Below are positions 1-9,807 of a stretch of DNA of 64,000 nucleotides, in pieces. Source of the stretch: Blautia sp. XA-2221 (lineage in GTDB: Bacteria; Bacillota; Clostridia; Lachnospirales; Lachnospiraceae); assembly GCF_028767025.1 (NCBI RefSeq), contig NZ_JAJQXX010000011.1, forward strand, positions 36,752-100,751, written 5' to 3'. The position numbers and the translations under genes were made by a program. The first letter of the stretch is position 1. Each line of letters begins with the position of its first letter. A model generated the notes under the pieces. That model ran no database searches and was not told the DNA's origin. It was given only the letters and a program-made list of their open reading frames with translations.

Positions 1-2644
1 TTAAGGCAAATCTTTCCTGAAGCTCTGCTTTTGTTTCCTCATCCAGTTCTATATGTTCTACTTTGATTTCCTGTTTCATCCCCGGCTTTGTTGTAATATA
101 TTTGATACCAGGAGTCAGTCCACCTACCTGATCCTGCCATCCGCCTCCTGTACTCATAATCTGTTCCAAGTTTAATACACGCTGGTATAAAACATTGTCG
201 GGCCAGTCTTCTCCCAAAAATTCTCCAATAGCTTTAACAGCAGCTCCTGCAAGAATACTACTTGTTCCCAATCCGGAACCTTTGGGTACATTACAAACCC
301 GAGTAGAAATATAAATTCCTCCTCCCAGACGTTTCAAGATATCCTGAAGATTTGCAGTTCCATGCTGTGGGATAATTCCACAGGCGATTAAAGCTGCCTT
401 GTGCAATGCAAAGGAATCATAGGGATTATTGCAATCCTGTATTTCTTCTGCGGATATGGCAGTCCCATAAGCCTGAAAATCAAGGCTTGCAAACTCAACC
501 TGAAGTTTCTCCAGTTTACGTACCTCTACCTCAATCTGCCGTTCTCCTTTCAGAAGAATTGCAGCATTTAATACAACGCCTCCTTTTTCATTACAATATG
601 GTGGAGTATCTGTCCATCCGCCGCCCCAGTTTACGCGAACCGGAAGGGTTACTCTTACTTTGTCTCTCTGAATATGATATGCGTCTCCCTCATTGCAGTT
701 ATCTTCCAGACATACAGCTTTCTGTATTGCATCAAAGCACATTTTTTCAACTTTATCGTATGCAATTTCATGGAATACTGCTGACTGATACTTCATAGAA
801 CGCGAAACAGCATACAGAACACGGATTTTTTCAGAAAATGTCATATGCTCAACTTTTTCCATCAAAATGTCAAATTGCCGTTCATTCAATTCTGATTCGC
901 CAAAAATTTTTAGTGCAGGAATATAATACTCTCCTGCAAACAGACGTTTCAAGAACTTTTCCACCATAATCTGATTCTGAAGCTCTGTACTCCACTCAAT
1001 AAACCGGGTAGTATCTCCCAACATAAAGGATTCCTGGAGACTGTACCGTCTTTGATTCTTCCAATTTAAAATTTCCTCTTCTGTTGCTGTTCCATCCATA
1101 ATGTGCAATAAAACCATAGATGCCTTTTGTGCATCTCTTTTTTTCAATGCAGAAGGATATATCTTTGCCGTCCACAAAGTGTGCTCTTCATTGTTCCATA
1201 TATCCTGTACACCTACTTTAGCATTTTCCAGAAGCTGTCTCATTGTTCCGTTTAAGAACGTTCCATTTTCTTCCAGTGTCTTTTTGGGATTATCATATAC
1301 TCCATAAATACGTAATACATATTCATTATTTTCTCTCAAACGAACTGAATGAAAAACTGAATTTTCAGGTACCTCTATATCCTCCAGTGTTACCATGCTA
1401 ACAACGGCTCCTTTATGAACAACCGTACCTCCTGTCAGCATACTACTTTCTATATAACAATCCTCTTCTACCTTTACTGAATCACCAATAAACGAATTAT
1501 GAACGGCTCCTGAGCATTCTTCTCTGTTGACAGACACCAATGGCTTCCAATCTAGAAATTCATAATCACTGATTTCTTTCGTAAGCAGGGATAATAATTC
1601 TCCTGTTGTTCCGAAGTGAATAAATTCTGCCGGAGAAAGACAGATTAGTTTCATGGGAAATTCGTGAAGCGCCTCCCAGATCTTTGTCCTGCATTCTTTT
1701 AATTCGTCACAAAATTCTCCCTCCGGCTGTTCCAGATAAAACTGTTCCAGTGTAGATTCTTTTGCTAACGGATAAAGAAAATCTCCGTAAAAGCTAATTC
1801 TCGATCTTTCATTTACAAACTGTGAATATCTGTCCTCCTGTATTTCTCCATTCTCGGCAATCAGCGAAAACAACGCTTCCAGCATTTCTGCGCTACATAA
1901 TACTGCGCCAGTGTCCAGATCCACATTGCCCTGGTTATTTACTGCTCCCATATTCTGCAGCGTTTCCACAGTTTGTTTATGCAAAAATTTCTGAACATGA
2001 TCTGTACCATCATTTAAAAATACTCCGTGATCTTTTCCAATCTCTACCGGGGACTTCATAGAAATCGCAGCCGCTCCGCTGAATTGTGCATCAATCTGCA
2101 AAGGATTAAACAACAGCAGTACGTCTCCTGACAACACTAACATACCTTCTTTAAATCTGGAAGGAACACCTGCCATTCCTATCAAAAATTCGTCGAATAA
2201 AGTCGAAGAACGTCCGTCTGGAAGCACACGGGGAACAGGAGAAAATAATTTTCCATATACTGAATATTGTGGCACTCTTTTACTGTCCCCTCCTGAATGA
2301 ATCACCAGAATTCGCTTACCTTGGAAATTTCCAAAAAATCCCTCCTGCTCGGAAAGTACACGAAGTACCTGTAAAGTTGCTCCTCCTGAACCAATTCTCT
2401 TCCCCTCTGGATCTGGAATTACCAGAAACTTTGTGTTTTTAGGTAAAACTCCGAGTTCCTGTCTATATTTGATCTGGCACTTAAAAGCCTCTGCCTGAGC
2501 CTCATTAGAAGCCGTCAAAACTATATAATCCCACTGGGTATAACTATTTTTTCGAACACTTCTCATATAATCTTCCCATGCATCTAAATAACTCTGACGC
2601 AAAAAAAGATTTTTCAGCCTTCTATATTTTTGTATGTTTTTCAT
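1..2644 (-). CDS. fkp: Bifunctional fucokinase / fucose-1-phosphate guanylyltransferase (FKP), 3' end cut by window
   Basis: The reading frame stays open from ATG 2644 (AAGGGG six bases upstream) through 881 codons to the left edge, with no stop, so the C-terminus is missing. FKP proteins are about 950 residues, so some 70-100 are lost. The N-terminal half carries a nucleotidyl-transferase motif, GSGGATL, at residues 85-91 and a beta-helix-like stretch. The C-terminal half is a GHMP kinase: RVNWGGGWTDTPP near 668-680, the ATP loop VPKGSGLGTSS near 781-791, and GGGWQDQVGG near 830. The known family reaction turns L-fucose into fucose-1-phosphate and then GDP-fucose in the cytosol for surface glycan fucosylation. 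The gene stands alone behind its own promoter and looks more AT-rich than the ribosomal genes next to it, so acquisition by transfer is possible but inferred. Confidence 0.9.
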   Translation of the reverse strand, partial: MKNIQKYRRLKNLFLRQSYLDAWEDYMRSVRKNSYTQWDYIVLTASNEAQAEAFKCQIKYRQELGVLPKNTKFLVIPDPEGKRIGSGGATLQVLRVLSEQEGFFGNFQGKRILVIHSGGDSKRVPQYSVYGKLFSPVPRVLPDGRSSTLFDEFLIGMAGVPSRFKEGMLVLSGDVLLLFNPLQIDAQFSGAAAISMKSPVEIGKDHGVFLNDGTDHVQKFLHKQTVETLQNMGAVNNQGNVDLDTGAVLCSAEMLEALFSLIAENGEIQEDRYSQFVNERSRISFYGDFLYPLAKESTLEQFYLEQPEGEFCDELKECRTKIWEALHEFPMKLICLSPAEFIHFGTTGELLSLLTKEISDYEFLDWKPLVSVNREECSGAVHNSFIGDSVKVEEDCYIESSMLTGGTVVHKGAVVSMVTLEDIEVPENSVFHSVRLRENNEYVLRIYGVYDNPKKTLEENGTFLNGTMRQLLENAKVGVQDIWNNEEHTLWTAKIYPSALKKRDAQKASMVLLHIMDGTATEEEILNWKNQRRYSLQESFMLGDTTRFIEWSTELQNQIMVEKFLKRLFAGEYYIPALKIFGESELNERQFDILMEKVEHMTFSEKIRVLYAVSRSMKYQSAVFHEIAYDKVEKMCFDAIQKAVCLEDNCNEGDAYHIQRDKVRVTLPVRVNWGGGWTDTPPYCNEKGGVVLNAAILLKGERQIEVEVRKLEKLQVEFASLDFQAYGTAISAEEIQDCNNPYDSFALHKAALIACGIIPQHGTANLQDILKRLGGGIYISTRVCNVPKGSGLGTSSILAGAAVKAIGEFLGEDWPDNVLYQRVLNLEQIMSTGGGWQDQVGGLTPGIKYITTKPGMKQEIKVEHIELDEETKAELQERFAL

Positions 2645-2815
2645 ATTCTTCCCCTTCCATCACATATAATCTTCATATATCTGATCATAAATATTCTGAC
2701 AGTAATTGTCTATAAAAATAAAATTAATTCTTTTTACGGCAAAAAGACAGGAACACTCTTCTATCCCTATCCTGAATTACCTTTTTTATAGCCTGTAATA
2801 TATAGTAATATTTAT

Positions 2816-2844
2816 ATTTTAGCACAGCACATTTTGTATGTAAA
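2816..2844 (-). promoter_or_regulatory. Sigma-A promoter of fkp
   Basis: On the minus strand, TTTACA (2839-2844) is separated by 17 bases from TAAAAT (2816-2821), with an upstream TG forming an extended -10. The predicted transcript has a leader of roughly 165 nt, AT-rich and without an obvious known riboswitch. Confidence 0.6.
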
Positions 2845-2930
2845 GTCATAAAAACGACTAATTTCATCTAAATATACGCAAAATATCTTACATTTCACAT
2901 CAAAGCATTTTCAAATTGAGTTTGCAATAA

Positions 2931-2994
2931 ATTATAATTCTTCTTACTACCAGCTGATAAAAATTATAATTCTTCTTCCTGATAACTGATAAAA
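2931..2994. repeat. Two tandem 32-bp imperfect repeats
   Basis: The block ATTATAATTCTTCTT begins at 2931 and again at 2963. Both copies end in CTGATAAAA, and only a few bases in the middle differ. The pair sits between the fkp promoter and the infA terminator. The rest of the 2645-3118 gap holds only the promoter and terminator listed separately. Confidence 0.75.
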
Positions 2995-2995
2995 A

Positions 2996-3054
2996 GCAAA
3001 AAGCTCCCCCTGTCAGATATGTATAAAATATACATACCCACAGGGGGAGTTTTA
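2996..3054 (-). terminator. Rho-independent terminator after infA
   Basis: Read on the minus strand, AACTCCCCCTGT pairs with ACAGGGGGAGCTT and is followed by T residues. The loop itself contains a second AT-rich inverted repeat (TATGTATA / TATACATA). It lies about 65 bases past the infA stop and closes the ribosomal cluster. Confidence 0.85.
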
Positions 3055-3118
3055 TAGAGTCCGTCTGTCCTTATCTGTCAGCCGTCACCAAAAAGTCTCG
3101 CCTGATAGCAAGAAATTT

Positions 3119-3337
3119 TTATTTATCTCTCCAGATAATTCTGCCCTTGGACAGATCATACGGAGAAAGCTCGATTGTTACTTTATCTCCCGGAAGGATA
3201 CGGATAAAATTCATACGAAGCTTACCGCTGATATGAGCGAGAACCACATGTTTGTTCTCCAGCTCTACCTTAAACATTGCGTTTGGCAGCTTCTCCAGTA
3301 CAGTTCCTTCTACTTCAATCACATCTGCTTTTGACAT
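3119..3337 (-). CDS. infA: Translation initiation factor IF-1
   Basis: The 72-residue product is a single S1/OB-fold domain starting [18 protein letters not shown] and containing the family signature [22 protein letters not shown]-1 binds the 30S A site during initiation, with IF-2 and IF-3. It lies 22 bases after map and is the last gene of the cluster. In most Firmicutes rpmJ and the alpha operon (rpsM, rpsK, rpsD, rpoA, rplQ) follow. Here a strong terminator and then fkp follow instead, so the alpha operon must lie elsewhere. Confidence 0.98.
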   Translation of the reverse strand: MSKADVIEVEGTVLEKLPNAMFKVELENKHVVLAHISGKLRMNFIRILPGDKVTIELSPYDLSKGRIIWRDK

Positions 3338-3359
3338 CCTTAACCTCCTGTGTCATCTG

Positions 3360-4115
3360 TCATTTTGTAAGAGTCAGAATTTCCGGTTCGCCGTCTGTGA
3401 TCAGAACGGTGTTTTCATAATGAGCGGAAAGAGATCCGTCCATTGTGACAACTGTCCAGTCATCGTCCTCCCAGGCCACGTCTGCGCGGCCAATATTGAT
3501 CATCGGTTCAATTGCCAGAGTCATGCCCGGCATCAGCTTAATTCCGCGGCGCTTCTGGGGGAAATTCGGTATCTGGGGATCCTCATGAAGATGAGTTCCG
3601 ATTCCATGTCCAACCAGATCGCGCACAATACCATAGTTGTATTTTGCAGCGTAAGCTCCTATTGCTTTGGAAATATCGTTCAGGTGATTTCCTGCCTTTG
3701 CAAATTTGATTCCCTCAAAAAAGCTCTGTTTTGTCACTTCCATAAGCTGGCGGGCTTCCGGAGAAACATCTCCTACTGCATAGGTACGGGCCGCATCTGA
3801 ATGATACCCCTGATAAATCAGTCCCGCATCGATCTTTACAAGATCTCCATCCTGAATGATTTTCTTTTTGGACGGGATTCCATGCACAACTTCATCATTG
3901 ATGCTGATGCAAAAAGATCCCGGAAATCCGTTATAATTCAGAAAGTTTGGAGTACAGCCCAGAGAGCGGATCATTTCCTCTCCGATACGGTCCAGTTCCT
4001 TGGTACTGATTCCCGGTCTGATATGAGCAGCCAGTTCATTGTGGACCTTTTCCAGCAAATGACCTGCATGTCTCATAAGTTCTATTTCATGTTCTGACTT
4101 AATTGAAACTGACAT
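3360..4115 (-). CDS. map: Methionine aminopeptidase, type I
   Basis: The 251-residue product matches type I MetAP in length. Metal-ligand motifs are visible in the right order: KIDAGLIYQGYHSDAART (two Asp), GHGIGTHLHEDP (His), LAIEPM (Glu) and AHYENTVLIT (Glu). It removes the initiator Met from nascent proteins in the cytosol. The gene starts 3 bases after the adk stop, consistent with translational coupling. No N-terminal zinc-binding extension is present. Confidence 0.97.
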   Translation of the reverse strand: MSVSIKSEHEIELMRHAGHLLEKVHNELAAHIRPGISTKELDRIGEEMIRSLGCTPNFLNYNGFPGSFCISINDEVVHGIPSKKKIIQDGDLVKIDAGLIYQGYHSDAARTYAVGDVSPEARQLMEVTKQSFFEGIKFAKAGNHLNDISKAIGAYAAKYNYGIVRDLVGHGIGTHLHEDPQIPNFPQKRRGIKLMPGMTLAIEPMINIGRADVAWEDDDWTVVTMDGSLSAHYENTVLITDGEPEILTLTK

Positions 4116-4118
4116 TTT

Positions 4119-4763
4119 TTATTCTCCTAAAACTCCCACGATTTCCTGGAATACTTCATCCAGAGAACGTGTTCCGTCTACTGTTTTTAATACACCCTGC
4201 TCTGTATAGTAGTCAATCAGCGGCTGTGTCTGCTCATGGTAAACATTCAGACGTTTCTGAACAGTTTCCGGCTGGTCGTCATCACGAAGAACCAGTTTCT
4301 CTCCGCAGGTATCGCATACGCCTTCTGTCTTCGGTGCAGCGTATACCAGATGATAAGTAGCTCCGCATTTCAGGCACGCACGTCTTCCGCCCATACGGTT
4401 TACAATGTTTTCATCCGGAACATCCACGTCAATGGCAAAGTCAATTTTGCTTCCCAGCTTCTCAAGAGCCTCTGTCAGACACTCTGCCTGAGGAATGGTT
4501 CTCGGAAAGCCGTCAAGTACATAGCCGTTCTTTGCATCATCCTGCTGAATTCTGTCTACTACGAGATCACAGGTCAGTTCATCAGGTACAAGAAGCCCCT
4601 GATCCATATAGGTTTTTGCTTTTTTACCAAGTTCTGTGCCGTTTTTAATGTTTGCACGGAAAATATCGCCTGTGGAAATATGGGGAATTCCATATTTTTC
4701 AGCAATCTTTTTTGCCTGAGTTCCTTTTCCGGCACCCGGCGCACCCAGCATAATAATCCTCAT
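4119..4763 (-). CDS. adk: Adenylate kinase, zinc-lid form
   Basis: It interconverts ATP + AMP and 2 ADP. The start is ATG 4763, seven bases after AAGGAGGG; upstream in-frame starts lie on or before the ribosome binding site. This gives 214 residues, standard for the long bacterial form. The P-loop GAPGAGKGT is near residues 7-15, and DGFPRTIPQ follows. The LID holds CLKCG and CDTCG, the four-Cys zinc site typical of Gram-positive enzymes. It sits between secY and map as in other spc operons. Confidence 0.97.
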   Translation of the reverse strand: MRIIMLGAPGAGKGTQAKKIAEKYGIPHISTGDIFRANIKNGTELGKKAKTYMDQGLLVPDELTCDLVVDRIQQDDAKNGYVLDGFPRTIPQAECLTEALEKLGSKIDFAIDVDVPDENIVNRMGGRRACLKCGATYHLVYAAPKTEGVCDTCGEKLVLRDDDQPETVQKRLNVYHEQTQPLIDYYTEQGVLKTVDGTRSLDEVFQEIVGVLGE

Positions 4764-4917
4764 AATCATACCCTCCTTATATTCCGGAACAAAACAGTCT
4801 GTATCCATACATACTCCTGATTTATTCCTGATAACTTAAAATGGCTGCAGCATGCAGAAGCACACCGCAACCTTCATTTCCTGTGCACAACTTCATTGAT
4901 GCCAATAAATTTGCGCA

Positions 4918-6234
4918 CTAGTTAGCCAGAAAGCCTTTATAGTTGCGGACAAGCAACTGAGATTCAATCTGTTTCACAGTTTCAAGGACAACACCTACAA
5001 CAATGATAAGTGAGGTTCCTCCAAAGGAAACCTGAGCCTTAAAGATACCGTTAAAGAAGAACGGAATAACTGCCACGATGATCAGGCCAACTGCGCCTAT
5101 AAATATAATGTATTTCAGGAGTTTCTCCAGATAATCGGATGTTGGTTTACCCGGACGGATGCCCGGAATAAAGCCACCCTGCTTCTTGATATTATCTGCA
5201 ACTTCCAGTGGATTAAAGGTAATGGAAGTATAGAAATATGCAAAGAATACGCAGAGAACGATGTAAAGAACCAGACCCCAGCTGTATTTCAGCTGAGCCG
5301 GATCACACCAGTTACTGGAAGACAGCCCCTTCAGGATTTCACTTCCGATTCCTGTACCATTTGCTTTTCCTGCAAACTGAGCGATCAGTCCCGGAAAAGA
5401 CATAATGGAAGAAGCAAAAATGATCGGGATAACTCCGGCAGTGTTTACTTTCAGCGGAATGCTGTTTGTCTGTCCGCCTATCAGTTTACGTCCAGCCATT
5501 TTCTTGGAATACTGCACCGGAATTCTTCTTTCAGCTCCATTGAGAATAAGAACAAATACCACTACTACAAGAATGACTGCAAAGATGATCACGCCAGCAA
5601 GCATTCCTTTGGCAATCGTTTTGCCCTTAATGAAATTCTCATACAGAGTTACCATATCACTTGGAATCCTGGATATAATATTTACTGCAAGTACAATAGA
5701 AATACCATTTCCGATTCCCTTTTCCGTGATACGCTCACCAATCCACATCAGCATTGCAGATCCAGCTGTCAGAGATACTACTACAACAATTCCCTTAAGA
5801 ATGTTCATATCCTGAACAATGTTTCCTCTTGCAAAGCCGATTGTCATTGCAATGGATTCAAACAGAGCAAGACCGACTGTTACATAACGGGTAATTGCTG
5901 TCAGCTTCTTTCTTCCCTCTTCTCCGTCTTTGTGCATATCTTCCAAAGCCGGAATAGCGATCGTAAGAAGCTGAATGATAATGGATGATGTAATATATGG
6001 TGTAATGTTCAGAGCAAATATTGACATACTCTCAAAGGAGCCACCGGTGAACGCATCAAAAAAGTTGAATGCGTCCCCGGTGTTGCTCTGAAACCACTGT
6101 CTGAATACGTCGCTGTCCACACCCGGAACAGGAAGCTGAGATCCGATTCGGATGACAAAGATCATTCCGATCACATAAAACAGCTTACGACGCATCTCTT
6201 TTACTCTAAAGAGACTTTTGAGAGTTTCAAACAT
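4918..6234 (-). CDS. secY: Protein translocase channel subunit SecY
   Basis: This 438-residue, ten-helix membrane protein is the pore of the Sec translocon. The N-terminal cytosolic stretch [17 protein letters not shown], the QLLTIAIP region and the conserved loops (GERITEKGIGNG, GIRPGKPT) match SecY. Its start overlaps the rplO stop by one base (TAATG), so translation is coupled to L15. The 155-base gap before adk has no obvious gene. Confidence 0.98.
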   Translation of the reverse strand: MFETLKSLFRVKEMRRKLFYVIGMIFVIRIGSQLPVPGVDSDVFRQWFQSNTGDAFNFFDAFTGGSFESMSIFALNITPYITSSIIIQLLTIAIPALEDMHKDGEEGRKKLTAITRYVTVGLALFESIAMTIGFARGNIVQDMNILKGIVVVVSLTAGSAMLMWIGERITEKGIGNGISIVLAVNIISRIPSDMVTLYENFIKGKTIAKGMLAGVIIFAVILVVVVFVLILNGAERRIPVQYSKKMAGRKLIGGQTNSIPLKVNTAGVIPIIFASSIMSFPGLIAQFAGKANGTGIGSEILKGLSSSNWCDPAQLKYSWGLVLYIVLCVFFAYFYTSITFNPLEVADNIKKQGGFIPGIRPGKPTSDYLEKLLKYIIFIGAVGLIIVAVIPFFFNGIFKAQVSFGGTSLIIVVGVVLETVKQIESQLLVRNYKGFLAN

Positions 6235-6674
6235 TAAATCACCTCTACTGTACCACCAGCAGCTTCAATTTTAGCTTTTGCGGTCTCGCTGACAGCGTTC
6301 ACTTTTACAGTAAGTTTCTTAGTCAGCTCACCGTTTCCAAGAATCTTTACACCGTCGCCGATTTTGGAAATTGCGCGGCTTTCCAGCAGACTCTCAGCTG
6401 TAACCTCTGCTCCGTCCTCAAAACGATTCAGAACGTCAACATTGATTGCAATGATCTCTTTGGAGTTTCTGTTTTTGAAGCCTCTCTTCGGAAGACGTCT
6501 GTATAAAGGCATCTGTCCACCTTCAAATCCCGGTTTCTTGTGTCCGGAACGTGCTAACTGTCCTTTATGTCCTTTTCCGGCTGTCTTTCCGTTTCCGGAA
6601 CCATGTCCACGGCCTCTTCTGAAGTTATCACTGTGCTTGGAACCTTCTGCAGGTCTCAGGTTTGATAAATCCAT
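6234..6674 (-). CDS. rplO: 50S ribosomal protein L15
   Basis: A late-assembly 50S protein of 146 residues. ATG 6674 ([14 protein letters not shown]) is preceded by AAGGAGG at an 8-base spacing. A GTG three codons upstream falls too close to that site. The glycine/arginine-rich N-terminal extension ([20 protein letters not shown]) is characteristic. It lies between rpmD and secY. Confidence 0.97.
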   Translation of the reverse strand: MDLSNLRPAEGSKHSDNFRRGRGHGSGNGKTAGKGHKGQLARSGHKKPGFEGGQMPLYRRLPKRGFKNRNSKEIIAINVDVLNRFEDGAEVTAESLLESRAISKIGDGVKILGNGELTKKLTVKVNAVSETAKAKIEAAGGTVEVI

Positions 6675-6711
6675 GTTTGGCACCTCCTTTTATAATCTAT
6701 ACTGTGTAGAA

Positions 6712-6891
6712 TTACTCTTCAACTTTTACCAGATGCTGAACCTGTTTGATCATTCCTCTTGTTGCAGCATTATCCGGCATTTCAACTGTTTTATGCATTT
6801 TTGTAAGTCCCATAGCAACTACAGTCTTTTTGTGTTTCGGAACTGCACCGATCGGAGACTTTACTAATGTAACCTTAATTGTATCTGCCAT
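6712..6891 (-). CDS. rpmD: 50S ribosomal protein L30
   Basis: A 59-residue protein read directly from the minus strand. It starts MADTIKVTLVKSPIGAVPKH and ends in an acidic VKVEE. The KSPIG and GLTKM segments match the L30 family, which has a beta-alpha-beta fold at the 50S surface. It occupies the canonical place between rpsE and rplO, with a 14-base gap from rpsE that holds a GGAGG site. Confidence 0.96.
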   Translation of the reverse strand: MADTIKVTLVKSPIGAVPKHKKTVVAMGLTKMHKTVEMPDNAATRGMIKQVQHLVKVEE

Positions 6892-6905
6892 TTTTCGTTT
6901 CCTCC

Positions 6906-7415
6906 TTATGCCAGAATCTCATCTACAGATTTTCCGCGAAGTTTAGCAACTTCTTCCGGAGTCTTCAGCTGGCTAAGACCTTCGATAGTAGCCAGGACAA
7001 CATTCTGTTTATTTCTGGAGCCCATACATTTTGTACGGATGTTCTTGATACCTGCAAGCTCGATTACGGCACGTGCCGGACCTCCGGCGATTACACCAGT
7101 ACCTTCCGGAGCACGTTTCAGAAGCATCTCAGCGCTTCCGAATTTGCCTACGAAGTCGTGTGTGATAGAACCGTTCTCATCTCTTGCTACTGTTACCAGT
7201 TTTTTCATAGCATCTTCTTTTCCTTTGCGGATCGCTTCCGGAATTTCAGCTGCCTTTCCTAAACCTGCACCAACATGTCCGTTGCCGTCACCTACAACAA
7301 CCAAAGCTGTGAAACGGAAGTTACGGCCACCTTTAACAACCTTGGTAACACGTTTGATTGACACTACTTTATCTTCTAATTCTAACTGACTAGCATCAAT
7401 AAGATTATGTTTCAT
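6906..7415 (-). CDS. rpsE: 30S ribosomal protein S5
   Basis: The 169-residue product has an N-terminal double-stranded RNA-binding half ([31 protein letters not shown]) and a C-terminal half with [14 protein letters not shown]5 acts in decoding fidelity and mRNA helicase activity of the 30S subunit. It follows rplR at 18 bases in the spc gene order. Confidence 0.98.
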   Translation of the reverse strand: MKHNLIDASQLELEDKVVSIKRVTKVVKGGRNFRFTALVVVGDGNGHVGAGLGKAAEIPEAIRKGKEDAMKKLVTVARDENGSITHDFVGKFGSAEMLLKRAPEGTGVIAGGPARAVIELAGIKNIRTKCMGSRNKQNVVLATIEGLSQLKTPEEVAKLRGKSVDEILA

Positions 7416-7433
7416 GTGTCTTTTTCCTCCCTT

Positions 7434-7802
7434 TTAGAATTTCAGTCCAGCTTCTCTTGCTGCGTCTGCTAATGCTTTAATTTTTCCGTGGTAAATGTAG
7501 CCTCCTCTGTCGAAAACTACGCTCTCGATACCTGCTTCAACTGCTTTCTTACCGATTACAGTTCCAAGATATGCTGCTGCTTTTACATCATCTGTATGCT
7601 CAAGCTCTGCTTTTACATCTTTCTGAAGAGTAGAAGCTGATACTAAAGTTTTTCCCACGCTGTCATCAATAATCTGTGCATAGATATGCTTGTTGGAACG
7701 GAATACTGCCAGTCTTGGAGTAGTTGCTGTTCCATTAAGATGATGACGGAGTCTTCTATGTTTCTTTTCACGAATTTCCGCTCTGGATGCTTTCTTAATC
7801 AT
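7434..7802 (-). CDS. rplR: 50S ribosomal protein L18
   Basis: The 122-residue protein binds 5S rRNA in the central protuberance. It has the basic start [17 protein letters not shown], the [18 protein letters not shown] core, and [19 protein letters not shown] near the C-terminus, all typical of L18. It lies 17 bases after rplF. Confidence 0.98.
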   Translation of the reverse strand: MIKKASRAEIREKKHRRLRHHLNGTATTPRLAVFRSNKHIYAQIIDDSVGKTLVSASTLQKDVKAELEHTDDVKAAAYLGTVIGKKAVEAGIESVVFDRGGYIYHGKIKALADAAREAGLKF

Positions 7803-7819
7803 GTTCTCACTCTCCTTAT

Positions 7820-8359
7820 TTATTTCTTACCGGTCTTACCGACTTTACGTCTGATCACTTCATCAGCATATTTGATTCCCTTGCCCTTATATGGCTCCGG
7901 TCTTCTCTTATCTCTGATCTCTGCTGCAAACTGACCAACTTTTTCTTTGCTGATACCGGAAACAATGATTTTGTTTCCATCAACTTTGGACTCGATTCCT
8001 TCAGGATCTTCCATCTCTACCGGGTGAGAATATCCAAGAGAAAGCACAAGCTTTTTGCCCTGCTTCTGAGCTCTATAACCTACACCGTTTACTTCAAGCT
8101 CTTTTGTGTAACCTTCGTTTACACCTGTTACCATGTTCTGGATAAGGCTTCTTGTTAAACCGTGTAAAGCTTTCATTTTTTTCAGATCGTTTGGTCTTGT
8201 AACAACTACATGACCATCTTCTACTTTGATTTCCATTTCTGTAGGAAGCGCTCTTTCAAGTGTTCCTTTTGGCCCTTTAACGGTCACTACATTGCCTGCT
8301 GCAACATTTACTTCAACGCCTGCAGGGATAGCTACCGGAAGTCTGCCGATACGTGACAT
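7820..8359 (-). CDS. rplF: 50S ribosomal protein L6
   Basis: The 179-residue product starts [17 protein letters not shown] and ends with the L6 signature [13 protein letters not shown]. It binds 23S rRNA near the factor-binding site. A GGAGG site precedes the ATG. The gene is separated from rpsH by an unusually long structured spacer (8360-8576), so its translation is probably not coupled to S8 as it often is in other species. Confidence 0.98.
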   Translation of the reverse strand: MSRIGRLPVAIPAGVEVNVAAGNVVTVKGPKGTLERALPTEMEIKVEDGHVVVTRPNDLKKMKALHGLTRSLIQNMVTGVNEGYTKELEVNGVGYRAQKQGKKLVLSLGYSHPVEMEDPEGIESKVDGNKIIVSGISKEKVGQFAAEIRDKRRPEPYKGKGIKYADEVIRRKVGKTGKK

Positions 8360-8576
8360 AATATTGTCCTCCTTACTTAGATTGTCGGAGAGGAGATATA
8401 CTCCTCTCTGTTTTCAGTGTTTATATCTTTATTTTCATTTTAAGATATCACAATTTTACACGCATCCCTCAACTAAACTCGCCTGCACTGCAGTTGGGCT
8501 CGTTAAGGTTCGGGATGGACCTCGCACTAAATTCATGCTGCGCCTGACGGCTTGCATTCATTAAGTTGCTTTCGGC
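8360..8576 (-). other. Structured 217-bp spacer between rpsH and rplF
   Basis: Most neighbours in this cluster are 0-22 bases apart, but this gap is 217 bases. On the transcript strand it contains a perfect 8-bp stem, GAGAGGAG/CTCCTCTC (8388-8408), just before the rplF ribosome binding site. It also holds a nested pair CATCCC/GGGATG (8463-8468 with 8512-8517) enclosing CCCAACT/AGTTG, and GCC..GGC stems nearer rpsH. No open frame with a ribosome binding site was seen. It could be a protein-binding leader for L6 or a decayed repeat element. Confidence 0.5.
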
Positions 8577-8978
8577 CTACCATACGAATGCAAGAACTTC
8601 TCCGCCGACATGAAGCTTACGAGCCTCTTTGTCAGTGATAACGCCCTTGTTTGTGGAAATGATTGCGATTCCAAGTCCGCCAAGTACTCTCGGCAGCTCA
8701 TCCTTGCCTGCGTATACACGAAGACCCGGTTTGGAAATTCTCTTCAGACCTGTGATGATCTTTTCGTTTTTAGTCTCACCGTATTTCAGTGTGATGTGAA
8801 GTGTTTTGATAACACCGTCTTCTACTAAATCATACTTTGCAATATATCCCTCGTCAAGAAGAATATTTGCGATAGCAATTTTCATTTTGGATGCCGGAAC
8901 ATCTACTGTGTCATGTTTTGCAGTGTTAGCGTTACGGATTCTTGTAAGCATATCTGCAATCGGATCGCTCATTGTCAT
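8577..8978 (-). CDS. rpsH: 30S ribosomal protein S8
   Basis: The 133-residue product has [18 protein letters not shown] at the start and the C-terminal signature [15 protein letters not shown]. It binds helix 21 of 16S rRNA and in other bacteria also represses the spc operon. GGAGG lies 8 bases before ATG 8978. A 72-base gap separates it from rpsZ. Confidence 0.98.
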   Translation of the reverse strand: MTMSDPIADMLTRIRNANTAKHDTVDVPASKMKIAIANILLDEGYIAKYDLVEDGVIKTLHITLKYGETKNEKIITGLKRISKPGLRVYAGKDELPRVLGGLGIAIISTNKGVITDKEARKLHVGGEVLAFVW

Positions 8979-9050
8979 GTTAGTTTCCTCCTCTAATTTT
9001 CTTTTCAGACTTTACATGATTGGTTATTATTTATATAAAAATGTTTTTGA

Positions 9051-9236
9051 TTACCAGGATGCTTTCTTTACGCCCGGGATCTGACCTTTGTAAGCCAGTT
9101 CACGGAAGCAGATACGGCAGATGCCGTATTTTCTTAAGTAAGCATGCGGACGACCGCAAATTCTGCAGCGGCTGTATTCTCTTGTGGAGAATTTCTGTTT
9201 GCGCTGCTGTTTGATTTTCATTGCTGTTTTAGCCAT
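9051..9236 (-). CDS. rpsZ: 30S ribosomal protein S14, zinc-binding type
   Basis: The 61-residue short form carries two CxxC pairs, CRIC and CRIC(F), that bind zinc. This separates it from the longer zinc-free S14. It starts [20 protein letters not shown]. It sits between rplE and rpsH in the standard place. Firmicutes often keep a zinc-free paralogue elsewhere; none is in this window. Confidence 0.98.
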   Translation of the reverse strand: MAKTAMKIKQQRKQKFSTREYSRCRICGRPHAYLRKYGICRICFRELAYKGQIPGVKKASW

Positions 9237-9250
9237 TTAAATTCTCCTCC

Positions 9251-9790
9251 TTATTTAGCAAAAGGCATGTTGAACTGTGTCAGGAGCTCGCGAGCTTCTT
9301 CATCAGTCTTCGCTGTTGTAACGAAGATGATATCCATACCTCTTACCTTGTCTACTTTATCGTACTCAACTTCAGGGAAGATCAGCTGCTCTTTGATACC
9401 AAGAGCGTAGTTTCCTCTGCCGTCAAATGCGTTCGGGTTTACACCACGGAAGTCACGTACACGAGGAAGTGCAAGGTTGATCAGACGATCAGCGAACTCA
9501 TACATCTTCTCGCCTCTTAATGTTACTTTACAACCGATTGGCATACCCTCTCTGATTTTGAAGTTAGCCACAGATTTTTTAGCCTTTGTTGCAACAGCTT
9601 TCTGACCTGTGATAAGCTCCATATCTGCGATAGCAGCGTCGAGAAGTTTAGCGTTCTCCTTAGCTTCACCAACACCCATGTTGATAACGATCTTTTCGAG
9701 CTTCGGCACTTCCATAACATTTTTGTATCCGAATTTTTTGGTCATGTTGTCCATGATCTCATTTTTGTAAAGTTCTTTTAATCTACTCAC
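9251..9790 (-). CDS. rplE: 50S ribosomal protein L5
   Basis: The 179-residue product starts [16 protein letters not shown] and contains [18 protein letters not shown] and [18 protein letters not shown], both L5 signatures. L5 binds 5S rRNA and contacts the P-site tRNA. It lies 17 bases after rplX and 14 before rpsZ. Confidence 0.98.
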   Translation of the reverse strand: MSRLKELYKNEIMDNMTKKFGYKNVMEVPKLEKIVINMGVGEAKENAKLLDAAIADMELITGQKAVATKAKKSVANFKIREGMPIGCKVTLRGEKMYEFADRLINLALPRVRDFRGVNPNAFDGRGNYALGIKEQLIFPEVEYDKVDKVRGMDIIFVTTAKTDEEARELLTQFNMPFAK

Positions 9791-9807
9791 CTGTCATGCC
9801 TCCTCTC

